The notes beneath the pieces are model-generated. The model did no database searches and was not told the DNA's origin. It saw only the letters and a program-made list of their open reading frames with translations. A DNA stretch of 64,000 nt from Beijerinckiaceae bacterium. Its GTDB lineage: Bacteria; Pseudomonadota; Alphaproteobacteria; Rhizobiales; Beijerinckiaceae. The position numbers were made by a program, and so were the translations under genes. How positions within the stretch are numbered: position 1 is the stretch's first letter; the number at the start of each line of letters is the position of its first letter. Shown here piece after piece: positions 26,397-34,087 of the stretch. Location of the stretch: assembly GCA_027531565.1 (NCBI GenBank), contig JAPZSB010000002.1, positions 496,001-560,000 on the forward strand, in the 5' to 3' direction.

Positions 26397-27830
26397 ATGA
26401 CCGACTGGCCAGTTCACGGCACCATTTCCGGCCCGATCGTGATGATCGGTTTCGGCTCCATCGGGCGCGGCACCCTGCCGCTGATCGAGCGGCATTTCCG
26501 GTTTGACCGGTCGCGGTTCGTGGTGATCGATCCGGACGATTCCGACCGGCGCCTGCTCGACGAGCGCGGGATCACCTATATCCAGGCGGCCGTCACGCGC
26601 GAGAATTACCGCGACATGCTGAAGCCGCTGCTCACCAGGGGTGATGGCCAGGGTTTCTGCGTCAACCTGTCAGTCGATACCTCGTCGCTGGACATCATGG
26701 AATTCTGCCGCGAGATCGGGGTCCTCTATATCGACACCGTCGTCGAGCCGTGGCTGGGCTTCTACTGGGATACCTCGGCCGGTGCCGCAGCGCGCTCGAA
26801 CTACGCCCTGCGCGAGACCGTGCTTGCCGCCAAGCGCCGGAACCCCGGCGGCACAACGGCGGTTTCCTGCTGCGGCGCCAATCCGGGCATGGTCTCTTGG
26901 TTCGTGAAGCAGGCGCTGGTCAATATCGCCTCCGATATGGGCCTCGATTTCGAGGAGCCGAAAACCCGTGAAGGCTGGGCGCAGCTCATGCACAGGGCCG
27001 GTGTCAAGGGAGTGCATATCGCCGAACGAGATACGCAGCGGGCAAAAAACCCGAAGCCGGCAAATGTGTTCGTGAATACGTGGTCGGTCGAAGGGTTTCT
27101 CTCCGAGGGCATGCAGCCGGCAGAGCTCGGCTGGGGCACGCATGAAAAGTGGATGCCCGAGAACGGCCGCACGCATGAAAGCGGCTGCGGCGCGGCGATC
27201 TACCTGCTGCAGCCCGGCGCCAATACCCGTGTCCGGACCTGGTGCCCGACGCTCGGCGCCCAGTATGGCTTCCTCGTCACGCATAACGAGTCGATCTCGA
27301 TCGCCGATTTCTTCACCGTCCGGGACGGTGCAGGCAAGGCGGTGTACCGTCCGACGTGCCATTATGCCTATCACCCGGCGAATGACGCGGTGCTCTCGCT
27401 GCACGAATTGTTCGGCAATGGCGGCAACCTGCAGGAAACGCATCATATCCTCGACGAGCATGAGATCGTTGACGGGATCGACGAACTCGGCGTCCTGCTC
27501 TTCGGCCATTCTCGCAATGCCTATTGGTATGGCTCGCAGCTCTCGATCGAGGAGACGCGGCAGATCGCGCCCTACCAGAACGCGACCGGCATGCAGGTGA
27601 CCTCGGCCGTGCTGGCCGGGATGGTCTGGGCGCTCGAGAATCCGAATGCGGGCATCGTCGAGGCTGACGAGATGGATTACAAGCGCTGCCTCGAAGTGCA
27701 GTTTCCCTATCTCGGCCCGGTGCGCGGCTTCTATACGGATTGGAAGCCGACCGACGGCCGCGAGAAACTGTTCCCGGAGGATGTGGATTATTCCGATCCC
27801 TGGCAGTTCCGGAACATTCTCGTCCGGTAA
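26397..27830 (+). CDS. hss: Homospermidine synthase
   Basis: The 477-residue NAD-dependent enzyme joins two aminobutyl groups, from putrescine (or putrescine and spermidine), to give sym-homospermidine, a major polyamine of alphaproteobacteria. The Rossmann motif is VMIGFGSIGRGTLPLI near residue 14, and the family blocks YIDTVVEPWLGFYWD, CCGANPGMVSWFVK and TSAVLAGMVWALENP are present. The length is normal. It forms a putrescine-to-homospermidine route with the upstream decarboxylase. A hairpin CCCCGC/GCGGGG sits in the 100-bp gap before it, so it may also have its own promoter. A terminator follows at once. Confidence 0.95.
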   Translation: MTDWPVHGTISGPIVMIGFGSIGRGTLPLIERHFRFDRSRFVVIDPDDSDRRLLDERGITYIQAAVTRENYRDMLKPLLTRGDGQGFCVNLSVDTSSLDIMEFCREIGVLYIDTVVEPWLGFYWDTSAGAAARSNYALRETVLAAKRRNPGGTTAVSCCGANPGMVSWFVKQALVNIASDMGLDFEEPKTREGWAQLMHRAGVKGVHIAERDTQRAKNPKPANVFVNTWSVEGFLSEGMQPAELGWGTHEKWMPENGRTHESGCGAAIYLLQPGANTRVRTWCPTLGAQYGFLVTHNESISIADFFTVRDGAGKAVYRPTCHYAYHPANDAVLSLHELFGNGGNLQETHHILDEHEIVDGIDELGVLLFGHSRNAYWYGSQLSIEETRQIAPYQNATGMQVTSAVLAGMVWALENPNAGIVEADEMDYKRCLEVQFPYLGPVRGFYTDWKPTDGREKLFPEDVDYSDPWQFRNILVR

Positions 27831-27835
27831 GAACA

Positions 27836-27860
27836 GGCGGGCTCCGGCCCGCCTTTTTTT
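27836..27860 (+). terminator. Rho-independent terminator after homospermidine synthase gene
   Basis: GGCGGGC and GCCCGCC pair over the 4-base loop TCCG, followed by seven Ts. It starts five bases after the hss stop codon and lies between convergent genes. Confidence 0.92.
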
Positions 27861-27887
27861 GTTCCCGGAACACTTTCAGGAGCCGGC

Positions 27888-28406
27888 TTACAACCGGCGC
27901 TGCATCATCAACTCGGTGATCGAGCGTCCGTCTTCGAGACGGAGGTAATCCTCCTCGCGCCCGAAGACCTCGAAGCCGAGACGCTCGTATGTCCGGCGCG
28001 CGGCGGCATTGTGCTCGCCGACCTGAAGCTTCAGCCAGGCAAAGCCGAGGCTGCGGGCGAGATCGATGGCATGCGCCAGCATGGCCTCGGCGATGTGCCG
28101 GCCGCGCGCTTCGGGGATGACATAGACCGACCAGACCTCGCATTTGTGGCGGGTCTTCACGCCGGTCGCGAGATGGGTCGGCAGGAAGACATGGCCGAGC
28201 AGGATTCCGGTTTCCGGGTCGAAGGCGCCGATGACATGGCCGGCCTCGATCCGCTCGATATAGGCCTCCAGCGGGAGGTCCCAGTCCTGCGCGGTCGAAG
28301 TGAAGGCATCGGGATGATCGGTCAGCCCGCGCAGGCGCACCGCCCGGAAGGCGGGGGCGTCATCCCGGCCCAACCTGCGGATCGTGACGGGGCGTGCATC
28401 CGGCAT
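27888..28406 (-). CDS. GNAT family N-acetyltransferase
   Basis: This protein of about 172 residues is a GNAT acetyltransferase: VWSVYVIPEARGRHIAEAML forms the beta-4/acetyl-CoA loop and LQVGEHNAAARRTYERLGF the C-terminal arm. The substrate is unknown. The ATG at 28406 has GAGG eight bases upstream and is preferred; a GTG at 28424 is in frame and overlaps the stop of the preceding gene (GTGA), which is also credible. It is the last gene of the long zinc-linked operon running leftward from 33.7 kb. Confidence 0.83.
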   Translation of the reverse strand: MPDARPVTIRRLGRDDAPAFRAVRLRGLTDHPDAFTSTAQDWDLPLEAYIERIEAGHVIGAFDPETGILLGHVFLPTHLATGVKTRHKCEVWSVYVIPEARGRHIAEAMLAHAIDLARSLGFAWLKLQVGEHNAAARRTYERLGFEVFGREEDYLRLEDGRSITELMMQRRL

Positions 28407-28420
28407 GGGGGTTCCCTCGC

Positions 28421-28687
28421 TCACAGGTATCGCAGGGCCTCGTCGATATCGTCCTCAGCGATCTCGACCAGCGGCTTGCGCACCTTGGCCGCCTGCATCG
28501 CCTCGCCGGGGCGCATCACGAGGATGAAGGTCTCGAGGCCGGGGCAGGCAGGATCGGCGCATTCGACCTCGGAGATGGTGAGATCGGCCTCGCCTCCCAG
28601 TGCCGACAGGCACCAGCCCCGGACCCGTTCGAGGGCTTCCGCATTCCGCGGAGGTTTCTTCCGGAAGGGGCCGGAGAACAGCGGCAT
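28421..28687 (-). CDS. Hypothetical small protein
   Basis: The 88-residue product has a basic N-terminus (FSGPFRKKPPRN) and a conserved-looking centre with two cysteines in VECADPACPGLETF, possibly a metal or redox site. There is no signal or membrane segment. I do not recognise a family. The ATG lies one base after the WD40 stop, and its own stop overlaps the possible GTG of the GNAT gene, so it is embedded in the operon. A longer frame upstream is only WD40 shadow. Confidence 0.7.
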   Translation of the reverse strand: MPLFSGPFRKKPPRNAEALERVRGWCLSALGGEADLTISEVECADPACPGLETFILVMRPGEAMQAAKVRKPLVEIAEDDIDEALRYL

Positions 28688-28688
28688 G

Positions 28689-29681
28689 TCACACCGGCAG
28701 GGCGAGCAAACCGGCGCCGCCGCTTTCCGAGCCGAAGGCGAGGCGCTTGCCGTCGCGGTCCCAGCCGAGTGCCGTGATCGGCGTGCCGTCGCCACCGGCG
28801 CGCACCAGCAGCTCCGAGGCATCGGTCAGGCGGACCAGCAACACCCAGCCATCCTCGTAGCCGATGGCAAGGACCAGCGCGCGCGGATGGAAGGCGACGG
28901 CCGTCACCTTCGCCGGGCGGATGCCGCATTCCCGAGGGGCCTTCCCGGTCGGGCCTTCCTTGGCGAAGGGCCAGATGATCGCGGCCTCGGCACCGGACGT
29001 GGCGAGCCAGAGCCCGTCATGCGACCATGACCACGACCGGGTCTTGGCGGGATAGCCGGACATGCGCATATGGCCCTTGTCCGCGAGGCGCCAGCCATGG
29101 AGCTGGTTCTCCTGCATCGAGGTGATGAGGAAGCGGTTGTCGGGCGAGAAGCTCGTATCGAGATGCGGGCCCTTCCAGGTCAGCCGCTCGGGTTCGGCAT
29201 CGACATTCGGGAACCAGAGCGTCACGCCATCGATATGGGCGATGGCGAGACGGAAACCCTTCGGCGCGAAGGCGAGGCCCTGCGGTGTCGAGGGGGCTGT
29301 CAGCGTCTTCAGCCGGCCCTTGCCGTCCCGGACGGTGACCGTCTTTCCGGCCGACCAGGCGGCGCTGCCCTCCGGCCCGATCGCCACGGCATCGATCCAG
29401 CGGCCCTTCTCGTTGCCGATCTCGGCCGGCTTGCCGGCCGGCCCGGTCTCGAAGACCCGGCCGTCATCGCCGCCGGTGACGAGCCGTGTGCCGGCATGCG
29501 CCGCCACCAGGATTGAATCCGCATGCGGATGGAGCGGCGCGGCCTCGCGGCCGAGCTGGATGCCGCCATCGGCAAAAACGAACAGCAGGTCGTCGCCGAG
29601 GAAGCCGGCCTTGAGGACAAACCGGTCGAAGGCAAGCGTGGTGACGCGGTCGACCAGCGTCTGGACAGGAGCGGCGGGCAT
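28689..29681 (-). CDS. WD40 repeat protein
   Basis: The 330-residue product is predicted to be a beta-propeller: short repeating blocks such as SWSWSHDGLWLATSGAEAAI and TAVAFHPRALVLAIGYEDG carry the SxDGxxLATS-like core of WD40 repeats, although the WD dipeptides are degenerate. Such proteins are scaffolds without enzymatic activity. The ATG at 29681 overlaps the stop of the CobW gene (TGATG), so the two are coupled; a functional link with metal GTPase delivery is plausible but unproven. Confidence 0.78.
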   Translation of the reverse strand: MPAAPVQTLVDRVTTLAFDRFVLKAGFLGDDLLFVFADGGIQLGREAAPLHPHADSILVAAHAGTRLVTGGDDGRVFETGPAGKPAEIGNEKGRWIDAVAIGPEGSAAWSAGKTVTVRDGKGRLKTLTAPSTPQGLAFAPKGFRLAIAHIDGVTLWFPNVDAEPERLTWKGPHLDTSFSPDNRFLITSMQENQLHGWRLADKGHMRMSGYPAKTRSWSWSHDGLWLATSGAEAAIIWPFAKEGPTGKAPRECGIRPAKVTAVAFHPRALVLAIGYEDGWVLLVRLTDASELLVRAGGDGTPITALGWDRDGKRLAFGSESGGAGLLALPV

Positions 29682-30760
29682 CAGGCGACGCAGGACAGGA
29701 AGCCCTTGCGAAGGGCGTCCTCGTTGAGGTTGCGGCCGATGAAGACGATCCGCGAGACGCGCTTCTCGTCCGGCCGCCATTCGCGCTGCAAATCACCGTC
29801 GAGGATCATGTGCACGCCCTGGAACACGAAGCGCTTCGGTTCCTTCGCGAAGGCGAGGATGCCCTTGGAGCGGAGGATGCTCGGTCCCTCCGCCTGCACG
29901 AGATCATTGATCCAGGGCATGAATTTCTCCGGATCGACATCCCCTTCATGCGCGATCGAAACCGATTGCATCTCCTCGTCATGGTAGTGCTTCAGCCCGC
30001 CATGATGGTGGTGATGCCCATGTTGATCATGACCATGGTGATGATGGTCATGCGTGCAGCCCGGGCCGCATTCATGATCATGGTCGTGGTGGTGATGGTC
30101 GTCGGCTTCGAGGAAGGCCGGCTCGATCTCGAGGATGCGTTCGAGGTCGAAGGCGCCGCGATCAAGCACCTCGGCCAGCGGGATCTGGCATTTCTGCGTG
30201 CGGTGCAGCCGGGCATAGGGATTGATGCCACGGATGCGCGCCTCGACCTCGCGCAGTTCCTCCGGCGAGACGAGATCGGTCTTGTTGAGAAGGATCACGT
30301 CGGCGAAGGCGATCTGGTTCTTGGCCTCCGGCGCGTCCTTCAGCCGGGCCGCGAGCCATTTCGCATCCGCCACGGTGACCACGGCGTCGAGCCGCGCCTT
30401 CTCGCCGACATCCTGGTCCACGAAGAAGGTCTGCGCCACGGGGGCGGGGTCGGCAAGGCCGGTCGTCTCGACGATGATGGCGTCGAAGCGGCCCTTGCGC
30501 TTCATGAGGGTCTCGATGATGCGGATCAGGTCGCCGCGGACGGTGCAGCAGATGCACCCGTTATTCATCTCGAAGACTTCCTCGTCGGCGCCGACGACGA
30601 GGTCATTGTCGATGCCGATCTCGCCGAACTCGTTGACAATGACCGCGTATTTCTTGCCATGCGGTTCCGAGAGAATCCGGTTGAGCAAGGTGGTCTTGCC
30701 GGCGCCGAGATAGCCCGTCAGGACCGTTACAGGGATCTTGTCCGTCATCGTGGTGCTCAT
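29681..30760 (-). CDS. CobW/COG0523 family GTPase, zinc metallochaperone type
   Basis: The 359-residue P-loop GTPase has Walker [10 protein letters not shown] (residues 16-24), the metal-binding CxCC motif in [12 protein letters not shown], and a DADE-free NKTD motif in [10 protein letters not shown] histidine-rich stretch at about residues 220-261 ([14 protein letters not shown] and further runs) should bind zinc. The family delivers metal to client proteins under zinc limitation. Immediate linkage to znuABC supports zinc. ATG 30760 follows GGAAGA; an alternative ATG is at 30748. The gene follows znuA by 81 bp. Confidence 0.9.
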   Translation of the reverse strand: MSTTMTDKIPVTVLTGYLGAGKTTLLNRILSEPHGKKYAVIVNEFGEIGIDNDLVVGADEEVFEMNNGCICCTVRGDLIRIIETLMKRKGRFDAIIVETTGLADPAPVAQTFFVDQDVGEKARLDAVVTVADAKWLAARLKDAPEAKNQIAFADVILLNKTDLVSPEELREVEARIRGINPYARLHRTQKCQIPLAEVLDRGAFDLERILEIEPAFLEADDHHHHDHDHECGPGCTHDHHHHGHDQHGHHHHHGGLKHYHDEEMQSVSIAHEGDVDPEKFMPWINDLVQAEGPSILRSKGILAFAKEPKRFVFQGVHMILDGDLQREWRPDEKRVSRIVFIGRNLNEDALRKGFLSCVA

Positions 30761-30840
30761 GGCTCTTCCGCGCGGCCGCACTGGCCGCTTTCGTTGTGGC
30801 GTGTTTGAAACGAAACGCGAAGCGCTTCAAGTCCTGACGG

Positions 30841-31794
30841 TCATTCCGCCTTCAGGGCATCGAGAAGCGTCTTCGCATTGTGACGCATCATGGCGATGTA
30901 GGTAGGGGCCGGGCCTTTTTCATCGGACAATGCATCAGAAAACAGCGTACCACCGATTTTCGCGCCGGTTTCCCGGGCGATCTGCTCGGCGATCCGGGCC
31001 GAGTTCATGTTCTCGACGAAGATCGCACGGGCTTTTGTCTCACGCGTGAGGCGGATGATCCGGGCGACATCCTTCGCAGAGGGCTCTGCCTCCGTCGAGA
31101 CGCCCTGCACGGCCTCGAGGGTGAAGCCGAATTCGCGCGCGAAATAGGCGAGGGCATCATGGCTGGTCACGGCCACGCGACGCTCTTTCGGCAGGATGGC
31201 AAACCCCTGCTCGATTTCCGCTTTCAGGGCCGAAAGTTCGGCGAGATAGGCCTCGGCGTTCCGGCGATAGGCGGCTTCGCCGGCCGGGTCGGCCTTGATC
31301 AGCCCGTCCCGGATATTGGCGATGTAGGTCTTCACCGCCTCGATCGACTGCCAGGCATGGGGATCATTGGCGCCATGGCTGTGGCCATGGCCATGCCCGC
31401 CCTCGGCCTTGATCGGACGGATGCCGGCGGTGGCGGTGACAACCGGGGCCCTGGCGCCGGCACTGCGGATCAGGCGGGGCATGAAAGTCTCGAAGCCGAG
31501 GCCGTTCACGACGATCAGCCCTGCTTCCTTGACCTTGCGGGCGTCGGCGGGGCTCGCCTGGTAGACATGCGCATCGGCATTCGGCCCGACCAGCGGCGTG
31601 ACATTCGCGCGTTCCTTCGCCACCTGGCGGGTCAGGTCGGCAAGGATCGAGAAGGACGTCACGACCTCCAGCGGCCTGGCCGGTGCGGTCTGGCCGAGGG
31701 CGATTGCCGGTCCCATGGCCAGGACAAATGCTCCGGCCAGCAGTAACCGACGAGAGGTTATAACATCACGAAAATGGAGGGTGGGACTGGCCAT
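30841..31794 (-). CDS. znuA: Zinc ABC transporter substrate-binding protein
   Basis: ZnuA captures zinc in the periplasm and hands it to ZnuBC. The 317-residue precursor has a signal peptide ending near AIALGQTAPA. Histidine ligands lie in DAHVYQASPADA and in SHDALAYFAREF, and a His-rich loop GGHGHGHSHGANDPHAW marks the zinc type rather than manganese. The start ATG 31794 has GGAG eight bases upstream and follows the znuB stop by 17 bases. It is the third transporter gene of the operon. Confidence 0.93.
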   Translation of the reverse strand: MASPTLHFRDVITSRRLLLAGAFVLAMGPAIALGQTAPARPLEVVTSFSILADLTRQVAKERANVTPLVGPNADAHVYQASPADARKVKEAGLIVVNGLGFETFMPRLIRSAGARAPVVTATAGIRPIKAEGGHGHGHSHGANDPHAWQSIEAVKTYIANIRDGLIKADPAGEAAYRRNAEAYLAELSALKAEIEQGFAILPKERRVAVTSHDALAYFAREFGFTLEAVQGVSTEAEPSAKDVARIIRLTRETKARAIFVENMNSARIAEQIARETGAKIGGTLFSDALSDEKGPAPTYIAMMRHNAKTLLDALKAE

Positions 31795-31811
31795 GGCAGG
31801 CACTCCGTTCT

Positions 31812-32678
31812 TCAGGCTTCGAGGTGACGCTGGGGGAAGTAACGCCGCACGATGCCGTGCGGTCCAAGCGCGAGGGAGACGCCGTAGATCACGCCGGCAA
31901 CGAGGATGATGGCCGGCCCGGAAGCCATGCCGAGATGGTAGGAGCCCAGCAGGCCGACCAGATTGGCGATCATGGCCATGGGGATGGCGAGGGCGATCAT
32001 GGTCGAGACATCGTCTGTCCAGAGCCGGGCCGAACCGGCCGGCAGCATCATGATACCGACGACGAGCAGGGTGCCGAGCGCATGGAACCCGGCGACCAGA
32101 TTGAGCACGACGAAGGTGAGAAACCCGAAATGGAACACCCAGCCGAAGCGGGTGACGCCGGCGGCGAAACCGGGATCGAGGCATTCCATGACCACGCCAC
32201 GATAGCCGAGCGCGAGGGCAACCAGCGTCGCGGAGGCCACGGAGACGATCAGGATCAGCGTTGGATCATCCAGCGCGAGGATCGAACCGAAAAGCAGGGC
32301 CAGCAGGTCGAGATTCGAGCGGCTGGCCGAGATCAGGGTGACGCCGAGGGCCAGCGAAACAAGGTAGAAGGCGGCGAGGGCCATATCCTCCTTGACCAAT
32401 GTCGTCCGCGAGACGAAGCCGGAGGCGATGGCCACGCTGAAGCCCGCCACGAGGCCGCCCAGCGTCATCATGCCGAGCGACAGGCCACCCACCAGGAAGC
32501 CCAGAGCCGCGCCGGGCAGGATGGCATGGGCCATGGCATCGCCGATCAGGCTCATCCGGCGCAGCATCAGGAAAACGCCGATCGGTGCGGCAGCGAGCGA
32601 GATGGCGAGGCCGCCCACCAGCGCGCGGCGCATGAAGGGAAATTCGACGAACGGGGCCAGCAGCAGGTCGTACAGCAT
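31812..32678 (-). CDS. znuB: Zinc ABC transporter permease
   Basis: The 288-residue integral membrane protein forms the zinc channel of ZnuABC. It has about eight hydrophobic segments and the ABC-3 family block SLIGDAMAHAILPGAALGFL, which contacts the ATPase. The length is typical. The ATG at 32678 is separated by one base from the znuC stop, so the pair is coupled. A longer frame (to 32717) only overlaps znuC. Confidence 0.93.
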   Translation of the reverse strand: MLYDLLLAPFVEFPFMRRALVGGLAISLAAAPIGVFLMLRRMSLIGDAMAHAILPGAALGFLVGGLSLGMMTLGGLVAGFSVAIASGFVSRTTLVKEDMALAAFYLVSLALGVTLISASRSNLDLLALLFGSILALDDPTLILIVSVASATLVALALGYRGVVMECLDPGFAAGVTRFGWVFHFGFLTFVVLNLVAGFHALGTLLVVGIMMLPAGSARLWTDDVSTMIALAIPMAMIANLVGLLGSYHLGMASGPAIILVAGVIYGVSLALGPHGIVRRYFPQRHLEA

Positions 32679-32679
32679 G

Positions 32680-33414
32680 TCAGGCCGCCCGGTGACATTC
32701 GGCGGCGCTGCGGTCAAAAGCCTCGGCCATCTGCCGCGCGGTTTCGAGCCGGTCCGGTGTCAGGACCGACGCGGTCGGGCCCCAGCCCAGCGCATCGCGG
32801 GCCAGCAGCAGGGTGTCCGGAAAATGGTGGCGGACCAGTTCAAGGTCATGCAGCACGGCCAGGATGGTCCGGCCTTCGCCATGCCAGCGGGCGACGATCT
32901 CGAGCAGGTCGTCGATCGTGCGCTGGTCGATGGCGGTGAAGGGCTCATCCAGCAGGATCAGCGGGGCATCCTGCAGCATCAGCCGCGCGAAGAGCAGGCG
33001 CTGGAGCTGGCCGCCGGAGAGCGTGCGGATCGAGCGCTGCTCGAAGCCGGACAGGCCAACGAGTCCGATCGTCTCGATGGCGCGGTCCCGCTCGGAACGG
33101 GAGATCCGGCCGAACATGCCCCGCCGGCCGCAGAGCCCTGTCAGCGCCAGATCGAACACGGTCACCGGGAAATCGCGGCTGAGATCGCCGACCTGCGGCA
33201 TGTAGGCCATGTGCGGGAACGTGTTGATAATCCGCCCGGACAAGGGTGCCAGCCTGCCGGCGATCCCCTTCAGCAGGGTCGACTTGCCACCGCCATTTGG
33301 CCCGACAATCGCCAGCAGCGTGCCGGGGGCGATCCGTCCGTCGAGATGATGGACGGCAGGGTGCCGGTCATAGCCGAGCGTCAGGTCCTCGAAGGCGAGA
33401 ATCGGATCAGCCAT
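32680..33414 (-). CDS. znuC: Zinc ABC transporter ATP-binding protein
   Basis: The 244-residue ATPase powers ZnuABC. Walker A is VGPNGGGKSTLLKG, the signature is LSGGQLQRLLFARLML and Walker B is LILLDEPFTAID. The C-terminus is short. It starts at ATG 33414 inside the last codons of the His-rich membrane protein gene, overlapping it by eight bases, which indicates translational coupling to that small gene. Confidence 0.93.
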   Translation of the reverse strand: MADPILAFEDLTLGYDRHPAVHHLDGRIAPGTLLAIVGPNGGGKSTLLKGIAGRLAPLSGRIINTFPHMAYMPQVGDLSRDFPVTVFDLALTGLCGRRGMFGRISRSERDRAIETIGLVGLSGFEQRSIRTLSGGQLQRLLFARLMLQDAPLILLDEPFTAIDQRTIDDLLEIVARWHGEGRTILAVLHDLELVRHHFPDTLLLARDALGWGPTASVLTPDRLETARQMAEAFDRSAAECHRAA

Positions 33415-33703
33415 CGCGCATGGCCCAGAGGGTCAGCGCCCAGAGCAGCGCAATCGGCGGCAAGGCCAGCAGGAGGCGCTGTCCGGCGGAGAGCGCCATC
33501 AGCGACAGCCGGGGCGGATCCGCCCGTTCCCGCCGCAGGGCCGGGATGCCGGCCGGCGCATGGCGATGGCCGGCATGGTCGTGCGCATGGGAATGGTCAT
33601 GGTGGTGGTGGCCATGATGGGCATGGCCAGCCTGGTCACGCGCCGGTTCACGGGCAGCGACGGGGGCGGCAGGGTTCACCAGGAGGGGCGTCGGTTCCGA
33701 CAT
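33407..33703 (-). CDS. Small histidine-rich single-span membrane protein heading the znu operon
   Basis: This 98-residue protein has a cytoplasmic or periplasmic His-rich segment at about residues 27-47 (HAHHGHHHHDHSHAHDH) and one C-terminal membrane helix (LLLALPPIALLWALTLWAM). No known domain is recognised. It overlaps znuC by eight bases and lies directly behind a Zur-type promoter, so it should be made when zinc is scarce and could buffer zinc near the ZnuB channel. There is no Shine-Dalgarno before ATG 33703, and the promoter geometry puts the transcription start at or next to the ATG, suggesting a leaderless mRNA. Confidence 0.75.
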   Translation of the reverse strand: MSEPTPLLVNPAAPVAAREPARDQAGHAHHGHHHHDHSHAHDHAGHRHAPAGIPALRRERADPPRLSLMALSAGQRLLLALPPIALLWALTLWAMRDG

Positions 33704-33710
33704 GCCCGAC

Positions 33711-33739
33711 GTTATAATGTAACAGATGGCCCAGGGCAA
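33711..33739 (-). promoter_or_regulatory. Zur-type box on the promoter of the zinc operon
   Basis: The site 33711-33723 reads GTTATAATGTAAC, an imperfect palindrome close to the alphaproteobacterial Zur box (GTTA...TAAC around an AT-rich core). On the minus strand the -10 would be TATAAC (33716-33711) and the -35 TTGCCC (33739-33734), with a 17-bp spacer. The box covers the -10 element, as expected for a zinc-loaded Zur repressor. The zur gene is not in the window. Confidence 0.7.
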
Positions 33740-33752
33740 CCGGGCCGCGCGG

Positions 33753-33986
33753 TTATTCGTAGACCGGCTCGGCCTTCAGGGCGGCCTTCACGAAGCGCCA
33801 GCAGAGATAGACCCCGAGGGCGAGCGACAAGCCGATCAGCCCCATTGTCACTTCCTCGCCCCAGCCTGTCAGGCCGCCAACGGCCCAGCCGAGCGCGAGG
33901 GCCGCGGCAAGAATCTCCGTTCCGACGAGGATGGTGGCGCAGATCACGGTCAGCGCGTTCTGGCGGTTCATCGATTTTCCGGCCAT
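33753..33986 (-). CDS. Small two-span membrane protein, hypothetical
   Basis: The 77-residue product has two hydrophobic helices (ALTVICATILVGTEILAAAL and MGLIGLSLALGVYLCWRFV) and a short basic/acidic tail. No family is recognised. ATG 33986 is preceded by AAGGAAGAG at a good distance, so it is likely translated. It lies upstream of the Zur box on the same strand and is divergent from the gamma-glutamyltransferase gene, so it is outside the zinc-controlled transcript. Confidence 0.68.
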   Translation of the reverse strand: MAGKSMNRQNALTVICATILVGTEILAAALALGWAVGGLTGWGEEVTMGLIGLSLALGVYLCWRFVKAALKAEPVYE

Positions 33987-34087
33987 CGGCTCTTCCTTGT
34001 GCAAGGCGTCTTTCCTGATGGTGGGGAGCGGTATAGCGTTTGGCAACCCGGCGCAATTGCCGAACCGTGATTTTCTGCAGGATCCTC

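Noticed and set aside
31757-31764. GTTATAAC palindrome near the start of znuA as a second Zur box
   Set aside because: It lies inside the znuA signal-peptide coding region and lacks the extended 13-base symmetry of the site at 33711.
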